Source of the DNA: Acidobacteriota bacterium
GTDB taxonomy: Bacteria; Acidobacteriota; Vicinamibacteria; Vicinamibacterales; UBA8438
Assembly (NCBI GenBank): GCA_005778315.1
Contig: SXOW01000389.1
Location: 1 to 10,195, forward strand
Reading direction: 5' to 3'
DNA: 10,195 nt
Position 1 is the first letter of the stretch; each line of letters begins with the position of its first letter. The notes under the pieces were generated by a model that was not told where the DNA came from, did not search any database, and saw only the letters and a list, made by a program, of their open reading frames with translations. The translations under genes and the position numbers were made by a program. Positions 6,676-10,195 of the stretch are shown here, in pieces.

Positions 6676-8115
6676 ATGAACACCGGACATCGCACGACAC
6701 GCGCCGTTGCCAGCCTCGTGCTGGCGGCTGGAATTGCCGTGGCGACCGGCGCCGCCCAGTCGCCGCTCGAGCCCGACTGGCGGCAGGTCGAAGCCGAGAC
6801 GCTGGAGCATTTCCAGACCTTGCTGCGGTTCGACACGAGCGATCCGCCGGGCCGCGAGAAGCCGGCGGCCGACTATGTCCAGGACGTCCTGGAGCGGGCG
6901 GGCATTCCGGTGGAGGTGTTCGCGCTGGAGGCTGAGCGACCGAACATCGTGGCGCGTCTGCAGGGCAACGGGTCACGAGCCCCCCTGCTGCTTATGGCGC
7001 ACACTGACGTCGTCAACGTGGATCCCGAGAAGTGGACGTTCCCGCCGTTCAGCGCCACCCGCGACAGCGGTTATATCTACGGACGGGGTGCTGTCGATGA
7101 CAAGGACAATCTGTCGGCCAGCCTCATGGTCATGCTGCTGTTGCAGCGGTTGGACGTCCCGCTCGACCGTGACGTGATCTTTCTCGCCGAAGCGGGCGAG
7201 GAGGGTTCCACCCGAGTCGGTATCGAGTTCATGGTGAACGAGCACTATTCCAAGATCGAGGCGGAGTACTGCCTCGCCGAAGGGGGGAGCGTGGCTCGGG
7301 TCGGGGGCGAGACACAGTATGCGCTCGTCCAGACGCTCGAGAAGATCCCGCGGGCTATCGAGCTGACCGCACGAGGGGTCGCGGGACATGGGTCGGTGCC
7401 GCTTCGCACCAATGCCATCGTGCACCTCTCCAAGGCGGTTGCCACGGTCGCCGACTGGCGGACCCCGATTCGCCTCAATGAGACGACAGCGTCCTACTTC
7501 AGACGTCTCGCTCGCATTTCGTCCGACGAAGACGCGGCCCGATACCTGAGCCTGCTTGAACTCGATACGCCCGCGGCCCTGGCCGCCGATGACTACCTGA
7601 AGCAGCACGAGCCATCGCACGCCTCCATGGTGCGCACCTCAATCTCGCCGAACATGTTCGATGCGGGTTATCGCATCAACGTCATTCCGTCCGAGGCCAC
7701 CGCGCTGCTCGACGTGCGACAGCTGCCGGACGAGGATCCAGATGCGTTCCTGCAGGACGTGCGTCGAGTGATCGACGACCCCGCCATCGATGTGCAGTAC
7801 GCGCCCCGCGACGTGCGTCCGATCGCAGACAACGGACCGCTTGACTCGCAGGCGTTCGAGGCGGTGCAGGCGGGCATCGCGAAGCACTACCAGGTGACGA
7901 CGTTGCCCACCATGAGCACGGGGGCGACCGATATGGCCTACCTGCGCGCCAAGGAGATGCGCTGTTACGGGATCGGTCCGGCCCTGGATCGTGAGGATGC
8001 CGCGCTTGGCTTCGGGGCCCACAGCGACCAGGAGCGAATTCTGGAGACAGAACTGCACCGGTTCGTACGCTTCTACTGGGACGTCGTGGTCGAGCTGGCT
8101 GCCTCCAAAGGCTAG
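6676..8115 (+). CDS. Secreted M20-family zinc metallohydrolase (peptidase/carboxypeptidase)
   Basis: This 479-residue protein has a Sec signal peptide: hydrophobic residues 11-25, with probable cleavage after GAA (27|28) just before QSPLEPDW. The M20 catalytic domain shows MAHTD (metal ligand His109, Asp111), GRGAVDDKD (bridging Asp141), EAGEEGS (general base Glu175, ligand Glu176), LAEGG (probable ligand Glu202) and GAHSDQE (ligand His449). The lid/dimerisation domain (about 225-345) holds GHGS with His238, which in the family reaches into the partner's active site. All expected two-zinc ligands are present, so it should be active. M20 enzymes hydrolyse peptide or N-acyl amide bonds; substrate is not predictable. 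It acts in the periplasm or outside the cell. It is apparently a single gene, converging on the small membrane protein gene with 65 bp between stops and no clear terminator. Confidence 0.93.
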   Translation: MNTGHRTTRAVASLVLAAGIAVATGAAQSPLEPDWRQVEAETLEHFQTLLRFDTSDPPGREKPAADYVQDVLERAGIPVEVFALEAERPNIVARLQGNGSRAPLLLMAHTDVVNVDPEKWTFPPFSATRDSGYIYGRGAVDDKDNLSASLMVMLLLQRLDVPLDRDVIFLAEAGEEGSTRVGIEFMVNEHYSKIEAEYCLAEGGSVARVGGETQYALVQTLEKIPRAIELTARGVAGHGSVPLRTNAIVHLSKAVATVADWRTPIRLNETTASYFRRLARISSDEDAARYLSLLELDTPAALAADDYLKQHEPSHASMVRTSISPNMFDAGYRINVIPSEATALLDVRQLPDEDPDAFLQDVRRVIDDPAIDVQYAPRDVRPIADNGPLDSQAFEAVQAGIAKHYQVTTLPTMSTGATDMAYLRAKEMRCYGIGPALDREDAALGFGAHSDQERILETELHRFVRFYWDVVVELAASKG

Positions 8116-8180
8116 CTATACATCGGGTTTCCACCACCTGGGCGGCGGCAGCCTGTTCGTGCGGTAGTCGACTCAGGGTG

Positions 8181-8474
8181 CTATTCCGTCCACAGGAGCA
8201 CCCGCTCGCGGTCTGGCTCGGCGTAGTCGAGGATGAGGCCTGGTCGGCCGTCTTCGCGGGAGAGTTGGATCAGCGGCCGCGCCGCACCGAACTGTGCCCG
8301 CGCCTCTTCGAACCTGGTCTCGGCTGCGCTCGGGGTGACCCGGGCGAAGTCCACGTTGCTGGTGAACACGTAGACGGCCAACCCGATGAGCGTGACCATA
8401 CCCAATACGCCCAAGGCCGCGAGCGACACCAGCGCAATGATCCAGGTGCGTTTGCGGGACGATGATTTCGGCAT
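8181..8474 (-). CDS. Small single-span membrane protein of unknown function
   Basis: I do not recognise this gene. From the ATG at 8472-8474 it encodes 97 residues: a short basic N-terminus (MPKSSSRKRT), one long hydrophobic segment (residues 11-37, IIALVSLAALGVLGMVTLIG and on), then about 60 polar residues with an Ala/Glu-rich stretch (49-66), ending in VLLWTE. By the positive-inside rule the tail should face the periplasm. The start is uncertain: in-frame alternatives are an ATG at 8489 and a GTG at 8540, the latter only 5 bp after the TPR gene's stop and so suited to translational coupling. No start has a strong Shine-Dalgarno. I chose the one giving a compact N-terminus next to the transmembrane helix. 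It is probably cotranscribed with the TPR gene, and may work with it at the membrane. Confidence 0.6.
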   Translation of the reverse strand: MPKSSSRKRTWIIALVSLAALGVLGMVTLIGLAVYVFTSNVDFARVTPSAAETRFEEARAQFGAARPLIQLSREDGRPGLILDYAEPDRERVLLWTE

Positions 8475-8545
8475 GGTGTCGAATCCCATCAGATCGGACG
8501 GGGCTCGCACCTGCGACGTTCCCGGGGCCACGAGCCCCACTCAAC

Positions 8546-9733
8546 CTACTCGCGCCGGTAGCCGTTCTTTTGTAGGTCTTTCGCGAGGTTCACGCCTCGT
8601 GTGTCTCGACCTTCCGAACAGAAGGTCAGGCCGCGCTTGTAGTGTTGTCGCGCAGTCGCGTGGTCGCCAGAGAGGTCAGCGAGCTTGCCAAGCTCCAGGT
8701 GGGCCCGTCCCGTGACCCAGAGGCGCGCGTTCAACTCGAGCACGTGCATCAGGTCGCGGCGCGCGGCCGCGTCACGTTTGAGCTCCAGCCTGGTCTTACC
8801 CCGCAGATAGCGCCACAAGGCCTCTTCGCCCTGCATCCGTATGCGTGGGTCCGTTTCAAGCATCGAAAACCCCTGGCGGAGTGAACTGGCGGCCAGTGCC
8901 GGCCGGTCGTCCCGCAACGCGGTGGCGGCCGACTCCAACCAGAAGACCCGGTTGCGCGGATACTGACGCTGCAGGCGACGCAAGACCTGCTCGGCCGCCA
9001 CAAACTCCCGCTCGCGGTTGTACAGGAGCACGAGCCCAATGGCCGCCTCCGTACGGGTGTCGCCGTCGTAGTCGGCGGCCTCCCGGATCAGTTCCAGGCC
9101 TTCTTCTCGTCCGCCTCCAAAGCCCACCATGCGCGCCATCATCCGGATGGGCAGCGGGAGCGTCGCCACGAGATACCGGTAGGTACCCACGATCAACATG
9201 GCGTCCTTGCGCGTCGGATCCAGCTCGAGCACCCGTTGGTGCGCGTCGTATGCCGCCTTGGCAGGCTTGAGCGCCTCGATCACTTCGCCTTCGATCGTCG
9301 CCCGATACGAGGCCGCCAGAGCCAACGAGGCGCCCAGTTGGTAGTACGCGTCAGGGTCGTCCGGAGACGCCTCCACCAGCGCTTTCGAGAGGATAACGGC
9401 GCGGGTCACGTGCTCGTCGAAGGTCGCCGCCAGGTCGGCCGGCGGATCGGGCAGATCCACATTCTTGGCGGTGACACCACCCAAATAGTCGGCGACGGTC
9501 AGAGTGCCGCGGAGGAACAAGATCCGCATCCACGTCATCGCCGCGAGGCCGCGATGGGTAGCCGGATTGCTCGCGTCAGCGGCAATGGTCGCCTCGAACA
9601 CGTCGACGGCGGCCTCGTGATCGAGGTTGTAGGCCAGGTCGTAGGCCCGAGCGAGATCTTCGGCGATGTCACCAGCACCGGCCGTGGTTGCCCAGAGCAG
9701 GAAGACCGCGCCGATCGCAGCGTGTCGAACCAT
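8546..9733 (-). CDS. Secreted tetratricopeptide-repeat protein
   Basis: A 395-residue helical-repeat protein with a signal peptide: MVRH, a hydrophobic core (5-17), and probable cleavage after AGA (20|21). The mature part is nearly all helical pairs. TPR-like signatures include AYNLDHEAAVDVFEATIAAD (34-53), PDDPDAYYQLGASLALAA (124-141), AYDAHQRVLELDP (161-173), FVAAEQVLRRLQRQYP (244-259) and the last pair AHLELGKLADLSGDHATARQ (344-363). TPR arrays bind other proteins and have no enzymatic role by themselves; the partner is unknown. It probably acts in the periplasm. An in-frame extension to 9862 exists but is Arg/Gln-rich, precedes the signal peptide and covers the divergent promoter region, so the ATG at 9731-9733 was chosen (AGGG about 7 nt upstream). 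The small membrane protein gene follows within 71 bp. Confidence 0.85.
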   Translation of the reverse strand: MVRHAAIGAVFLLWATTAGAGDIAEDLARAYDLAYNLDHEAAVDVFEATIAADASNPATHRGLAAMTWMRILFLRGTLTVADYLGGVTAKNVDLPDPPADLAATFDEHVTRAVILSKALVEASPDDPDAYYQLGASLALAASYRATIEGEVIEALKPAKAAYDAHQRVLELDPTRKDAMLIVGTYRYLVATLPLPIRMMARMVGFGGGREEGLELIREAADYDGDTRTEAAIGLVLLYNREREFVAAEQVLRRLQRQYPRNRVFWLESAATALRDDRPALAASSLRQGFSMLETDPRIRMQGEEALWRYLRGKTRLELKRDAAARRDLMHVLELNARLWVTGRAHLELGKLADLSGDHATARQHYKRGLTFCSEGRDTRGVNLAKDLQKNGYRRE

Positions 9734-9743
9734 ACAGTGCCCT

Positions 9744-9749
9744 ATGATA
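9744..9749 (-). promoter_or_regulatory. Candidate -10 box for the TPR gene
   Basis: The minus strand reads TATCAT here (5/6 to TATAAT), ending 10 bp before the TPR start codon. If used, the leader would be only a few nucleotides, so the transcript would be almost leaderless. The -35 position at 17 bp spacing falls on the GTCCGGCCGGAC palindrome and does not match consensus. Confidence 0.25.
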
Positions 9750-9765
9750 GCGGAGAATTTCCCCT

Positions 9766-9806
9766 GTCCGGCCGGACGTGTGTCCGGCCCGACCTGGCGG
9801 TCCGGG
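9766..9806. repeat. GTCCGG direct-repeat cluster with a perfect 12-bp palindrome
   Basis: GTCCGGCCGGAC (9766-9777) is a perfect palindrome. GTCCGGCCCGAC (9782-9793) repeats it 16 bp later with one mismatch, and GTCCGGG (9800-9806) begins a third, shorter copy 18 bp after that. The cluster lies upstream of the TPR gene and directly before the truncated racemase. The spacing fits adjacent operator half-sites on one face of the helix, but the motif is GC-rich and could also be a degenerate repeat at a rearrangement junction. Confidence 0.4.
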
Positions 9807-9819
9807 AGCCAACCAGCCT

Positions 9820-10195
9820 GTGATTCATCGCGTCGAGCGCGTAGCCTTCGAGAACGTGCCATCGTTTGTGTTGCACCCGGGTTTGCCGGTTACGGTCGGG
9901 AACCGCACAGTGCCTGTCGATGTCGCGTATGCGGGTGCGTTCTATGCCGTGGTCGACAGCGAAGCGGCGGGGGTGCCCCTACGGCGTGAGGCGCTGCCGC
10001 AGATCCGGCGACTTGGCTGGGACATCGCGCGGGAGGTCGAGGCTGCGATCACCGTGCGCCACCCAGACGAGACTGGCCTGCACGGTGTCTACGGGACCGT
10101 GTTCACCGGTATCGCCGAGCGTCAGGACGCCGATCTGCGCAACGTGACGGTGTTCGCGCATCGCCAGGTAGATCGGTCGCCGTGTGGTGCCGGCA
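9820..10195 (+). pseudogene. Proline racemase / hydroxyproline epimerase family, 5'-truncated; continues beyond the window
   Basis: The frame from 9820 reads RVAFENVPSFVLHPG, then VPVDVAYAGAFYAVVDS, then VYGTVFTG, then VTVFAHRQVDRSPCGAG. These are successive signatures of the proline racemase family (NVPSF, DxAYGGxFYA, DRSPCGTGT). The family uses two Cys (or Cys/Thr) as acid and base; the second, Cys122 counting from the GTG at 9820, is present. In full-length relatives it lies near residue 250-260, so about 130 N-terminal residues with the first catalytic Cys (in a P-x-CGHG-type motif) are missing. They cannot lie upstream: the frame is closed by TAG at 9748-9750, the codons after it are Pro/Arg-rich junk, and the TPR gene occupies the DNA before that. 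The GTG at 9820 has only a distant GGGAG. The gene is probably broken, though an expressed fragment or assembly join is possible. Confidence 0.7.

Noticed and set aside
8116..8180. Convergent gap between the M20 and small membrane protein genes, examined for a terminator
   Set aside because: It has only short GC-rich matches with no stable stem or U-tract. The same holds for the gap at 122-172.
9734..9862. 43-codon N-terminal extension of the TPR protein
   Set aside because: It is Arg/Gln/Gly-rich, sits before a signal peptide and would run through the GTCCGG repeats and the start of the racemase remnant.

Overview
High-GC bacterial DNA of about 10.2 kb. A lipoprotein signal with a lipobox, Sec-type signal peptides and a surface-glycan glycosyltransferase suggest a diderm (Gram-negative-type) bacterium. 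The mix of a secreted M20 hydrolase, a secreted TPR protein and a tannase-family lipoprotein is reminiscent of soil Acidobacteriota (Vicinamibacteria-like). That placement is inferred from gene style only and is tentative.

Layout, left to right. The end of an AI-2E/PerM-type transporter (+) runs in from the left edge. It converges on a small membrane-anchored protein of probable split-barrel (deazaflavin reductase-like) fold (-). A divergent spacer of about 350 bp follows; it holds a consensus -10 box for the minus gene and a possible 25-codon leader ORF for the plus gene. Next is a tannase/feruloyl-esterase family lipoprotein (+), convergent with a two-gene minus-strand unit. That unit is transcribed from right to left: an 884-residue protein that looks like two glycosyltransferase modules joined end to end, then, 33 bp later, a phytanoyl-CoA-dioxygenase-like Fe(II)/2-oxoglutarate oxygenase with a very basic N-terminal region. 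A second divergent spacer leads to a secreted M20 metallohydrolase (+). This converges on a second minus-strand pair: a secreted TPR protein followed by a small single-span membrane protein. The right edge holds the 5'-truncated remains of a proline racemase/hydroxyproline epimerase gene (+), cut by the window end.

How the genes fit together. The glycosyltransferase and the oxygenase are close enough to be one transcript and plausibly build and oxidise a cell-surface glycan or lipid. The exported esterase and hydrolase fit degradation of plant-derived esters and peptides, but nothing shows they share regulation with that pair. I see no RNA gene, CRISPR array, insertion sequence or prophage gene, and no strong rho-independent terminator. 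No clear new defence or signalling system is visible. The best candidates for something undescribed are the double-glycosyltransferase/oxygenase pair, the truncated racemase with the GTCCGG repeats beside it, and the leader ORF before the tannase gene.
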